Of a DNA stretch of 64,000 nucleotides, positions 53,492 through 61,978 are shown piece by piece. The translations under genes were made by a program, and so were the position numbers. The notes beneath the pieces are model-generated. The model ran no database searches. It was not told the origin of the DNA and saw nothing but the letters and a program-made list of their open reading frames with translations. Source of the stretch: Paenibacillus oceani (GTDB taxonomy: Bacteria > Bacillota > Bacilli > Paenibacillales > NBRC-103111); the NCBI RefSeq assembly GCF_014705615.1, contig NZ_JACXJA010000053.1, positions 1 through 64,000 of the forward strand, written 5' to 3'. How positions within the stretch are numbered: position 1 is the first letter of the stretch; each line of letters begins with the position of its first letter.

Positions 53492-55297
53492 ATGGCGTTT
53501 TTGATGAACCGGTTTTTGAACATGAAGCTTCGCAGCAAGTTTTTGCTTACTTATGTTGTGCTTATTCTCCTCACGGTTCTCCTCATCGGAACAGTTACGT
53601 ATTATACGTCGGTCAATTCCATCAAGAGCAAAATAACCGACTTCTCTTCCTATCTCATCGAACAAATCGCCAATAACCTGGAGAAAAAAACAAAAGACGT
53701 TGAAGATTTCGCCTTTAATCAATTCCGGATGTCGGAGGTCGCCGACAAGCTGATGGCGGAGGGGAGCGACTCAGCCGGATTTAATGTGATGGAAAGCAAG
53801 ATGATGTTGAACTTTCTGAACGATTTCATCCATACAAAGCCTTACCTCCACTCCGCCTACCTGTGGACCCCATCCGGGACCGCCGGTCCTAGGGCGAATT
53901 ACGTCGAGCGCAACGGCTCGCTGATGCAGGAGCTGGTGTCTTTGCTGAACCCGCAGGAGGTCCAGGACAACTGGGGCCGGGCGATGTGGGTTCCCGGAGA
54001 CAGCGGGATCGTCTACATGCAGAAAGCGCTGTACGACGTCCGGTCGACGAAATTTCTCGGCGTGCTCGTGCTGGGCGTCTACGACGGCTACATCCGTGAA
54101 ATCTACGACAGCATCGATACGCTGAGCGGCGGGGACATCTATATCGTCAATGAGAAAAACGAGCTGCTCCTTCCAAGCCGCAGCGTGAACGGTCTTGATC
54201 CGGCTTTTATAACGAAAAGCTTGAAGGAGCGCTACTTCGCTGCCAACACGAGCATCCGCTCGGAGCGCGGCACGTTCCTATCGACGATGATCTCGATCTC
54301 CAACGACCGCTGGAAGGTGCTGCACCTGATCTCCGTGAAGGAGCTGACCCAAGATACGGAGGCGATCGCCTATTGGACAGTGACGACTTGCGTAATCGCG
54401 CTGTTCCTGGCGTTCCTTATCGCTGCTTTTCTCGCGAGCAACATTACCGAGAACATTCGCCGGCTGCTCCAGAGCATGAGGCAGTTTTCCGGAGATTATA
54501 CGCACAAGGCGGTCGTTCCCAAAGGAAGGGATGAGGTGGCGATGCTGGCCGAGAAGTTCAACTTTATGTCGGAGAAAATCAACGAGCTGATCCATACCGT
54601 CTACGCCGAGAAGCTGTCGAAGCAGAAGGCGGAATACCGGACGCTGCAGTTCGAATACAAGGCGCTGCTCGCTCAGATGAACCCCCATTTCCTGTACAAC
54701 ACGCTGGAATCGATCCACAGTATGGCGAAGCTGAAGGGGGAGGATGAGATCGGGGAGCTGATCTGCCTGCTCGGCAATCTGCTGCGGGAAAGTATTGCGA
54801 AGAAAGGGGATTTCGTTTCCTTGTCGGAGGAGGTCGAATATATCCGTAAATATTTATCGATCCACCAACTGATCGACAGCGACAAGATCGAGGTGTTCTA
54901 CGAGATCGACCCTTCGCTGATGGACGTTCAGGTGCCAAGGTTCGTGCTGCAGCCGATTGTGGAGAACGCTATCGTGCACGGGATCGAGGCGAAACCGGGC
55001 AAGGGCGTCATCCGGGTCCGGTGTCAGGCGGACACGAGAGACTTGATCGTTGAGGTAACCGATAACGGAATCGGCATGGAGGAGGAAGTCGTCAGGCACC
55101 TGCTGCAGACGGAAGACCGCGTCCAGGAGGACGGTCAGCCGGCGAAACATACGCAGGTAGGCGTGAACAGCGTCAGCAAACGAATCAAAATGTTGTGCGG
55201 CGATCCGTTCGGCCTCGTCATCGACAGCCGTCCGGGCGAAGGCACGACGATTCGAATCCGTTTGCCAATGCGCATTCAAGGGGGGCTTCGGCTATGA
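53492..55297 (+). CDS. YesM-type sensor histidine kinase
   Basis: Membrane sensor kinase of 601 residues. One membrane helix is at about 15-38, an extracytoplasmic sensing region runs to about 290, and a second helix at about 292-316 precedes a HAMP linker. The phosphoacceptor region is QMNPHFLYNTLESIHSMA near residue 398, the LytS/YesM type. The ATPase part shows VENAIVHGIEAKPG, VTDNGIGM and GVNSVSKRIKMLCG. It overlaps the response-regulator gene by four bases (ATGA). It likely senses an extracellular sugar for the ABC importer downstream. Confidence 0.94.
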   Translation: MAFLMNRFLNMKLRSKFLLTYVVLILLTVLLIGTVTYYTSVNSIKSKITDFSSYLIEQIANNLEKKTKDVEDFAFNQFRMSEVADKLMAEGSDSAGFNVMESKMMLNFLNDFIHTKPYLHSAYLWTPSGTAGPRANYVERNGSLMQELVSLLNPQEVQDNWGRAMWVPGDSGIVYMQKALYDVRSTKFLGVLVLGVYDGYIREIYDSIDTLSGGDIYIVNEKNELLLPSRSVNGLDPAFITKSLKERYFAANTSIRSERGTFLSTMISISNDRWKVLHLISVKELTQDTEAIAYWTVTTCVIALFLAFLIAAFLASNITENIRRLLQSMRQFSGDYTHKAVVPKGRDEVAMLAEKFNFMSEKINELIHTVYAEKLSKQKAEYRTLQFEYKALLAQMNPHFLYNTLESIHSMAKLKGEDEIGELICLLGNLLRESIAKKGDFVSLSEEVEYIRKYLSIHQLIDSDKIEVFYEIDPSLMDVQVPRFVLQPIVENAIVHGIEAKPGKGVIRVRCQADTRDLIVEVTDNGIGMEEEVVRHLLQTEDRVQEDGQPAKHTQVGVNSVSKRIKMLCGDPFGLVIDSRPGEGTTIRIRLPMRIQGGLRL

Positions 55298-56118
55298 CAT
55301 ACCGGGTGGTCGTAATCGACGACAAGGCGATTATCAGGAAAGCGCTTATTCAGACGATGGATTGGAACAATCTGAGCTGCGAGGTCGTCGGGCAGGCGGA
55401 TAACGGCTTTGAGGGAAAGAAGCTGATCGAGCAGCTTCGTCCCGATATTTTAATAACCGACATCAAGCTGCCGGGACCGAGCGGTCTCGATCTGGCGGAG
55501 CATATGCACCAGGTGTCTCCTTCGTCCAAGACGATTCTTATGACCGGCTTCCAGCAATTCGAGTATGCGCAGCGCGCCGTGAAGCTGGGGGTATTGGATT
55601 TTATGCTGAAGCCGATCCGCAACGAGGAACTGGCCCAGATCGTCAGGAAGGCGGTAACGGTGCTGCAATCTGCGCAAACCCGGCGGCATGAGGAGGAAAA
55701 GCTCGCCACGATGTACCGGGAGCTGGAGCATCAGATCCATGACTCGATCCCGTTCCTCCGCAGCAAGCTGCTAGCGGATCTGCTGACGGGCGAAGTGGCC
55801 GGCGAGCAAGCCCGGGACGCGATGGCCCGGCTGGAGCTAAGGGACGGTCGTCTGCAACTGCTCGGCATGCGCCCCCGCCGGCTGGACCGGACTTTGCAGG
55901 CTGCTCAGCGAAGCAAGCTTCTCAATCACCTGTACGCCCAGGTCACCCAAAAGGCGCAGCAGTCGAAGGAGAAGTACGGGATCGATCTCGCGGAGGCCCG
56001 CTCGAAGGAGGATCTGATCATTGCCCTGCTGCTGCCGAAGGGCGCGTCGGAGCGGGAGATGCGGCGGATCGTCACAGCCTTTGCCGGCGGGCTGTGCGGA
56101 CGGGATGAGTCGTGGTAA
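55294..56118 (+). CDS. YesN-type response regulator, N-terminal part (interrupted)
   Basis: Partner of the preceding kinase. The receiver domain has acidic pair VVVIDDKAIIR, phosphoacceptor Asp56 (ILITDIKLPG) and conserved Lys in FMLKPIRNEE near 107. A linker region follows to residue 274, where an in-frame TAA (56116-56118) stops translation after RDESW. The same frame continues directly as AFDFVTAVTAPYRGIGETAA and reaches the AraC-type DNA-binding domain ending at 56931. The regulator is thus split by a single stop. As encoded, this product lacks DNA binding. Confidence 0.85.
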   Translation: MTYRVVVIDDKAIIRKALIQTMDWNNLSCEVVGQADNGFEGKKLIEQLRPDILITDIKLPGPSGLDLAEHMHQVSPSSKTILMTGFQQFEYAQRAVKLGVLDFMLKPIRNEELAQIVRKAVTVLQSAQTRRHEEEKLATMYRELEHQIHDSIPFLRSKLLADLLTGEVAGEQARDAMARLELRDGRLQLLGMRPRRLDRTLQAAQRSKLLNHLYAQVTQKAQQSKEKYGIDLAEARSKEDLIIALLLPKGASEREMRRIVTAFAGGLCGRDESW

Positions 56119-56190
56119 GCGTTCGATTTCGTAACCGCAGTCACCGCCCCGTACAGAGGGATCGGCGAAACGGCCGCCGCCTTCGAGCAA

Positions 56191-56931
56191 TTGCAGGCGA
56201 TGCTGGACGCCGGTTTTTTTGGCGCTGGAGGTAAGCTGCTGTTTCCGGAATCGATTCCGGGCGCCAAGGACAAGGCCAAACGGTTCTCGATCATCCGCGA
56301 TCTGGAGCAGTTCCATCATATGCTGGGCCAGGCCGCCGTCCAGCCGCTGACCGAGCCGATCGACCGGTTCGTGGAGCGGGTCCGAATGTACAGCGAAGGC
56401 AGCATCCGTGTCGCAAAAGGGCTGATCGCCGAAGCGTGTCTCGCCATCGCGCGCCATTATTATCGGGTGACGGGCAACGAATTCGGGCTGGATCGCAGCA
56501 TCGACAAAATGCTCGACGATATCGAGGGGCTCCCGGATCTGGCCCAGGCGTCCTCCTACCTGCACAGGCTGATGGAAGAAATACGCATAAAGCTGAGCGG
56601 CAGGCGCAAAGAGTACAGCTTGCAGGTCCGGCACCTCCTGGACTACATCAACAGTCATTTTTCCGGCAATCTCACTCTGACCTCGGTAGCGGATCATTGC
56701 GGACTGAATCCGAGCTATGTCAGCCGGCTCCTGCGGTCGGAGACGGGCGATACGTTCGTCGATCTGGTCGCCAAGGCGAGAATCGAAGCGGCCAAACGGC
56801 TGCTGCGCGACCCGAAGTACAAGGTGGGCGAAGTGGGTGAAATGGTCGGATACAAGGAGTACGCTTACTTCTATCAGGTGTTCAAAAAATTCGAAGGAAC
56901 CTCGCCCCGGGCATTTCAAAACCGGACGTAA
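56191..56931 (+). pseudogene. YesN-type response regulator, C-terminal part
   Basis: Continuation in the same frame of the interrupted regulator. ATG 56191 has no visible ribosome binding site, so separate translation is doubtful. The AraC-type helix-turn-helix motifs LTLTSVADHCGLNPSYVSRL and VGEVGEMVGYKEYAYFYQVF end in FEGTSPRAFQ. Together the two parts span 546 codons including both stops, the usual YesN length. Confidence 0.8.
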
Positions 56932-57006
56932 AAAATCTAATAACAGTGCGAAATCGCTCCATGCCTACCATTGTCCGGCTCAGCTAAAGTAAGGATGTCT
57001 GCCGGT

Positions 57007-57897
57007 TCAGGACCGTCTGATCTGCTGACGGTATTTGCCCGGAGAGACTCCTTCCAGCTGCTTGAACAGCTTGTTGAAGAAGCTCAGGTCGTCGAACCCG
57101 ACCTCCTGGGCGATATGCAATATTTTGCCGTCCGTGCCGGCGAGCAGCTCCTTGGCGATGCGGATGCGGATCTCGTTGCGGTATTCGATAAACGTCTTGC
57201 CGTTATATTGCTTGAACTTGGTGATGAACGCGGACTGGCTCATACCGCACATCTGGCTCACCTGGGCGAGCGACAGAGGACTGGAATGATGCAGCTCGAT
57301 AAATTCGCATACCCGCTCCATCACCTTGCTTTCCGATGCCATGGCCGTCATCGGACGGTGCAGCTGCAGCTCGTAGCAGCGGCTTAAGTAAACGAACAGC
57401 TCGATCAGCCGGGTTTTCACCAGAATCCGATAACCGAGCTTCTTGTCCTTGTATTCGGCGGTCAGCCGGTCAAGCAGCAGCTTCATCTCGATCCGCTGAT
57501 GCGTATCCAGCGTCAGGTGCGACTGGAATTGAACCGATTTGCGCAGAAACGGCTCTACGTAGAAAAAGTCGACAAACGGCGTCACGAGGGAAAGTGTTTG
57601 CAGCTCGTTTTCGAGAAAGGACGCATGGAACAGAATGTTGTACACGAGGAGACTGCCTCCGGAGGCGACCTGATAGGCGTGCTCCGCATCCGGCTCGATA
57701 ATGAACACATCGCCTTCGCGGAGCGGGTACCGGTCCCCGCGATATTCGTGGTAGCCGCTGCCTTCCGCAATGTAGACGAACTCGATAAACTCGTGGGAGT
57801 GTGGCTCCACGACCTGATTGGCCTTCAGCACATACGGCCCCGTATGAAACGGAAAGTCCGCACTTTCCAAATAATCGGCGTTATGGAATCGAGTCAT
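57007..57897 (-). CDS. AraC-family regulator
   Basis: Transcription factor of 296 residues, start ATG 57897 behind GGGAGGTG. The N-terminal cupin part has EPHSHEFIEFVYIAEGSGYH and IIEPDAEHAYQ. The C-terminal motifs are LSLAQVSQMCGMSQSAFITK and ILHIAQEVGFDDLSFFNKLF, ending in GVSPGKYRQQ. It is convergent with the two-component genes and divergent from the ABC permease operon, its probable target. Confidence 0.93.
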   Translation of the reverse strand: MTRFHNADYLESADFPFHTGPYVLKANQVVEPHSHEFIEFVYIAEGSGYHEYRGDRYPLREGDVFIIEPDAEHAYQVASGGSLLVYNILFHASFLENELQTLSLVTPFVDFFYVEPFLRKSVQFQSHLTLDTHQRIEMKLLLDRLTAEYKDKKLGYRILVKTRLIELFVYLSRCYELQLHRPMTAMASESKVMERVCEFIELHHSSPLSLAQVSQMCGMSQSAFITKFKQYNGKTFIEYRNEIRIRIAKELLAGTDGKILHIAQEVGFDDLSFFNKLFKQLEGVSPGKYRQQIRRS

Positions 57898-58101
57898 GCC
57901 AGCACCTCCCGGCCCGGTCGGGCCATTCTTTTTTTAAAATATATCACAGATCGGGAAGCTGTACAGACGTTCTTCCTTAAGGAGTGGATTGGGCGCTACG
58001 CCGCAGTGACGTGCGGGCATGAGCCGGTCAGCTTCCAGATGCAGCCGGACTGTATGGAGAGTATGGCGAAGAGAACTAATAAAATGTAAAAATCGTATAA
58101 T

Positions 58102-58115
58102 TTTAAGCGCTTACA
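58102..58115 (+). promoter_or_regulatory. cre-like CcpA site in the importer promoter region
   Basis: TTTAAGCGCTTACA matches the 14-base catabolite response element in 13 positions (T for G at position 2). It lies between TATAAT (58096-58101) and a TATACT (58124-58129), either of which may be the -10 box, so CcpA binding would block the importer operon. Confidence 0.6.
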
Positions 58116-58180
58116 AAAGACGGTATACTCGAAGCAGATTGGATATCCAGCTGATCCCCTAACAGAAAGAGGGTAGCGCC

Positions 58181-59143
58181 ATGTCATCCGAACTTCTGGC
58201 GACAGAGATCAAGCCGACAACGGAGGGAAGGGCGCGCAAAAGCGGCTTCTCCAAAGAAATGCGCAAAAATTACGACATGTACCTGATGCTTGTGCCCGCG
58301 ATCGTCTACTACTTGATCTTCTCCTACACCCCGATGTTCGGCCTCGTCATCGCCTTTAAAGATTACAACATCTTCAAGGGCGTATGGGAAAGCGACTGGG
58401 TCGGGCTGAGCAACTTTAAAGAAATGCTCAACTTCCCCGGCTTCTACGACATGGTCCGCAACACGCTGGTGCTGAACGTCCTGTCGCTGATCTTCGGTTT
58501 TCCGGCCCCGATCATTTTGGCGCTTATGCTGAACGAAGTACGGCAGAAGATGTTCAAGCGCGTCACGCAATCGCTGCTATATTTGCCCCATTTCATGTCC
58601 TGGATTATTATGGGCGGCATTATTTACAACCTGCTGTCTCCCCAGTACGGCTTCGTCAACATGGTGTTGGAGAAGCTGGGCTTCGAGAAAATTTTTTTCA
58701 TGGTGAGCGAAAGCTGGTGGATTACCACCTATGTCGGTTCCGGGATCTGGGCCGGGGCGGGCTGGGGCACGATCATCTATCTGGCCGCGATGACGGCGAT
58801 CGATCCTTCCTTGTACGAGGCGGCGGTCGTGGACGGCGCGGGAAGGTGGCGGAAGATCGTGCACATTACGATTCCGGGCATTATGCCGACGGTGATCATT
58901 TTGCTCATCCTGAATCTGGGCCATCTGGTGTCGATCGGCTACGAGCATATTTTGGCGCTGCAAAATCCGATGGTCGGCCGCGTCTCCGAGGTCATCAGCA
59001 CGTTCATCTACAACGTCGGAATCAAGCAGGCGAACTTCTCAATGACGACGGCGGTCGGGCTGCTCCAGTCGGTTATCAACCTGATTCTAATCCTCGGCGC
59101 CAACTATTTCGCGAGAGCGATGGGGAAGGAAGGGCTGTGGTAA
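58181..59143 (+). CDS. Carbohydrate ABC permease, LplB-like
   Basis: Inner-membrane permease subunit of 320 residues with six helices. The EAA-type loop that contacts the ATPase reads YEAAVVDGAGRWRKIVHITI near residue 208. The N terminus is long and polar, then MYLMLVPAIVYYLIFSYTPM, typical of LplB-type permeases. AGAAAGAGGG precedes the ATG. First gene of the permease-permease-binding protein operon. Confidence 0.93.
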   Translation: MSSELLATEIKPTTEGRARKSGFSKEMRKNYDMYLMLVPAIVYYLIFSYTPMFGLVIAFKDYNIFKGVWESDWVGLSNFKEMLNFPGFYDMVRNTLVLNVLSLIFGFPAPIILALMLNEVRQKMFKRVTQSLLYLPHFMSWIIMGGIIYNLLSPQYGFVNMVLEKLGFEKIFFMVSESWWITTYVGSGIWAGAGWGTIIYLAAMTAIDPSLYEAAVVDGAGRWRKIVHITIPGIMPTVIILLILNLGHLVSIGYEHILALQNPMVGRVSEVISTFIYNVGIKQANFSMTTAVGLLQSVINLILILGANYFARAMGKEGLW

Positions 59144-59188
59144 ATCCGCATCCATGCGCGCATAGGCGCGAAGAAGGAGGGGAGGCCT

Positions 59189-60103
59189 TTGCCGGCCACT
59201 GCAAAGACGACAACGAAAACGACGAAAATACGGCGAACCCATTCCGATTTGGCGTTCCAGATCGTCAACTACACGCTGATCAGCGCGTTCACCTTCATCT
59301 GCCTGTTTCCGTTCCTCAATACGTTCGCCAGCGCATTCAGCGACAATCATGCGATTCAGTCGGGCAAAGTCGTGTTTTTCCCGGTTGGCTTTACGCTTGA
59401 TCCGATGAAGGCGGTTTTTATGGACCACAGCATTATCCGGGCTCTGTATATTACGGTGTTCGTGACGCTGGTCGGGACTACGGCGCAGATGATGTTCACG
59501 ATTCTGACCGCTTATCCGTTGTCGCGCCGGGACTTGAAATACCGCGCCCAGATGATGAACTACATCCTGATCACGATGCTGTTCAGCGGAGGGCTGATCC
59601 CCGGGTATTTGCTGATCAAAAATCTCGGCATGCTGAACTCGCTGTATGCGATTATCGTTCCCGGGCTGCTGAGCAGCTTCAATCTGATCGTGCTGCGGAC
59701 GTTTTTCCAGGGGCTCCCCGACGAACTGCGCGAAGCAGCCGTCATGGACGGGTGCAGCAACATCCGGTATATCGTCACTTGCGTCGTGCCGCTGTCGATC
59801 CCCGCGATCGCTACGCTTAGTCTGTTCTATGCGGTAGGCCACTGGAACAGCTACTTCGGACCGCTGCTGTTCATCGACAATCCGGATCTCCATACGCTGC
59901 AGGTAAAGCTGAGGGCGATCCTGCTGCTGTCCCAGCATACCGTCAACATTAACGAGCTGACCCAGCAAAACGCGCTGCACCTGATGGAGGAGTCGCTGAA
60001 GTCGGCGACCATCGTCTTCGCCACGGTGCCGATCCTGCTCGTATACCCGTTCCTGCAAAAGTATTTCGTCAAAGGCGTCATGATCGGCGCCGTCAAAGGA
60101 TGA
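59189..60103 (+). CDS. Carbohydrate ABC permease, LplC-like
   Basis: Second permease subunit, 304 residues, six helices. The EAA-type loop is LREAAVMDGCSNIRYIVTCV near residue 181. TTG 59189 follows AAGAAGGAGGGGAGG and is the likely start. It pairs with the LplB-like subunit. No ATPase gene is nearby; such systems usually share a general ATPase of the MsmX type. Confidence 0.92.
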   Translation: MPATAKTTTKTTKIRRTHSDLAFQIVNYTLISAFTFICLFPFLNTFASAFSDNHAIQSGKVVFFPVGFTLDPMKAVFMDHSIIRALYITVFVTLVGTTAQMMFTILTAYPLSRRDLKYRAQMMNYILITMLFSGGLIPGYLLIKNLGMLNSLYAIIVPGLLSSFNLIVLRTFFQGLPDELREAAVMDGCSNIRYIVTCVVPLSIPAIATLSLFYAVGHWNSYFGPLLFIDNPDLHTLQVKLRAILLLSQHTVNINELTQQNALHLMEESLKSATIVFATVPILLVYPFLQKYFVKGVMIGAVKG

Positions 60104-60154
60104 CAGGATGGATGATCGCTGATCCTGAATACATGCTGTAAGGAGGCAGGCAAC

Positions 60155-61759
60155 ATGCGACATGCAAGGGCCAAAACCGCGTTAACCGGACTCGCGCTTG
60201 TGATGGCATTGGCAGGATGCTCGGGGGGAGACGGCAAGCCGACCGGGGAAGCGGGCGGCAAGACCGAAGAGAAGCCGCCGGCGGCGCCGGAGAAGCCTAC
60301 CAAGTTGCGGGTGGAGCTGTGGGACCGGAGCAATGCGGCGGAAGGGACGACGATTACGAACAACTTCCTGACGAACTGGATTCGCGGCGAAGTCGCCAAG
60401 ATCGGAATCGACATCGAATTCGTTCCGGTACCGCGGGCGACCGAAGAAGAGAAGCTGAACGTCTGGATGGCGTCCGGCGAAGCGCCTGACATTATTTTCG
60501 TCTACAACCCGACGGTGATGATGCGGTACGCGGAGCAGGGCGGCCTGCACGAGCTGACCCCGATCCTCGACAAGTTTCCGAAGCTGAAGGATGCCAACAA
60601 GGTGGCGCTGGAGGCGGCGGGGCTGTACAAAGGCAAGCGGTACGCGATCCCGGCGCGGGTCGAAGCGACGGCAGGACCGAGTATGAAGATCCGCCAGGAC
60701 TGGCTCGACAAGCTGAATCTGAAAATGCCGACCTCCAACGACGAACTGTACGCGGTGCTGAAGGCGTTTAAGGAAAAAGATCCGGGGGGCGTCGGCAAGG
60801 ACAATGTCGTTCCGTGGGGGCTGTCCACGCCGTCCCAAGGGACGAAGAGCTTCTGGTACGGTCCGGCCTACGGGTTCGGCGTCAAAAACCACGGCCCCGG
60901 CGGCATTCTCTACATGCCCAGCGGCAATTTCAAAAACGGCGCGTATATTTCCGGTTGGGTATCCCCCGAAGGGAAAAACCTGTTCAAATATATGAACCAG
61001 GCGTACCAGGACGGACTTATTCCGAAAGAATTCGTGACCGACGTCAACAATCAGAAGCTGTCGCAGGGGATCGCGAACGGCACGATCGGTTTTCTCGATT
61101 CCAACGACCAGGCAACAGGGCTGAATTCGATTACCCGTAAAGCGGTGCCGACCGCCAAATGGGTGCCGGTTCCTCCGTTCAAGCAGCCGGACGGGACGAT
61201 GGAGACGTCGACCGGAGCGAAAAACGGGATGCTGATCATGATTCCGAAGAGCAGCAAAGTACCCGAGGTGGCGATGAAATATTTGGACTGGATGGCGGAG
61301 GAGAAAAACATCTCGACCATTCTCAGCGGAGTGGAGGGCACGCACTACCGGAAGGAAGACGGCTTGAACTTCTCGATTAATCCGGATCAGAGGAAGAAGG
61401 ATCTGTTCGCGGCGGGAGACCTGGGCATTATCTATAACGGGTCGAGGACGTATACGCTCGATCAGTTCAAGAAGCTGCAGAATACGCCGGAGCATCCGGA
61501 TGCCGGGGAGCTGTCCTTTCAACACCAGGAAATCTTCCGGAAATACGGCGTGGTCGAGGCGAACCCGGACGTGCCGCGGCCGATCGCGACGAAGAACAAC
61601 CCGACGTTCGCGAAGTTTCTGTGGGACAGCATCTCGAAAGTGATTATCGCAAGCGACTTCGAGAAGGAGTTCGGCGCGATGGTTGACGGCTGGAAGAAGC
61701 TCGGCGGCGACGATTACGACAAGGAAGTGGCCGAAGCGCTGAAGGCGATGAACAAGTAA
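60155..61759 (+). CDS. Extracellular solute-binding lipoprotein of the importer
   Basis: Family 1 binding protein of 534 residues, LplA-like in length. The signal peptide ends in the lipobox MALAGC near residue 23, then a Gly/Pro-rich linker. Later parts such as RVEATAGPSMKIRQDWLDKL, MVDGWKKLGGDDYDKEVAEA and the C-terminal helix fit the family. TAAGGAGG precedes the ATG. It lies 51 bases after the second permease gene and ends the operon. Confidence 0.94.
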   Translation: MRHARAKTALTGLALVMALAGCSGGDGKPTGEAGGKTEEKPPAAPEKPTKLRVELWDRSNAAEGTTITNNFLTNWIRGEVAKIGIDIEFVPVPRATEEEKLNVWMASGEAPDIIFVYNPTVMMRYAEQGGLHELTPILDKFPKLKDANKVALEAAGLYKGKRYAIPARVEATAGPSMKIRQDWLDKLNLKMPTSNDELYAVLKAFKEKDPGGVGKDNVVPWGLSTPSQGTKSFWYGPAYGFGVKNHGPGGILYMPSGNFKNGAYISGWVSPEGKNLFKYMNQAYQDGLIPKEFVTDVNNQKLSQGIANGTIGFLDSNDQATGLNSITRKAVPTAKWVPVPPFKQPDGTMETSTGAKNGMLIMIPKSSKVPEVAMKYLDWMAEEKNISTILSGVEGTHYRKEDGLNFSINPDQRKKDLFAAGDLGIIYNGSRTYTLDQFKKLQNTPEHPDAGELSFQHQEIFRKYGVVEANPDVPRPIATKNNPTFAKFLWDSISKVIIASDFEKEFGAMVDGWKKLGGDDYDKEVAEALKAMNK

Positions 61760-61798
61760 GTTACACGACACGGCGCGGTGCGTGCACAACCAGAGGAG

Positions 61799-61826
61799 GG
61801 ACGAATAGCCCGGCTATTCGTCTTTG
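61799..61826 (+). terminator. Terminator-like hairpin after the importer operon
   Basis: GACGAATAGCC and GGCTATTCGTC form a near-perfect palindrome followed only by CTTTG. Termination may be partial, letting transcription enter the heparinase-type gene. Confidence 0.55.
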
Positions 61827-61978
61827 CCGTTGTATAAGAGGGTGATCTGTGCTGCTGGCGTACGTTCCGGGCATAAGCTCTTGCTGTTGGAAGGGCGAAT
61901 CTTGTTCTCTATTAGCCTCGCTAAATGTTAATGCGGATAAGGAGCATGTCCAAGTTACTCCTGGAAAGGATGAGAGAC

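Noticed and set aside
57911-57935. Terminator-like GGCCC/GGGCC hairpin plus T-run on the plus strand
   Set aside because: No plus-strand gene ends there; it is the leader of the minus-strand AraC gene, with the Shine-Dalgarno adjacent.
60182-61789. 535-codon minus-strand frame
   Set aside because: Antisense to the binding-protein gene, which has a signal peptide, lipobox and ribosome binding site.
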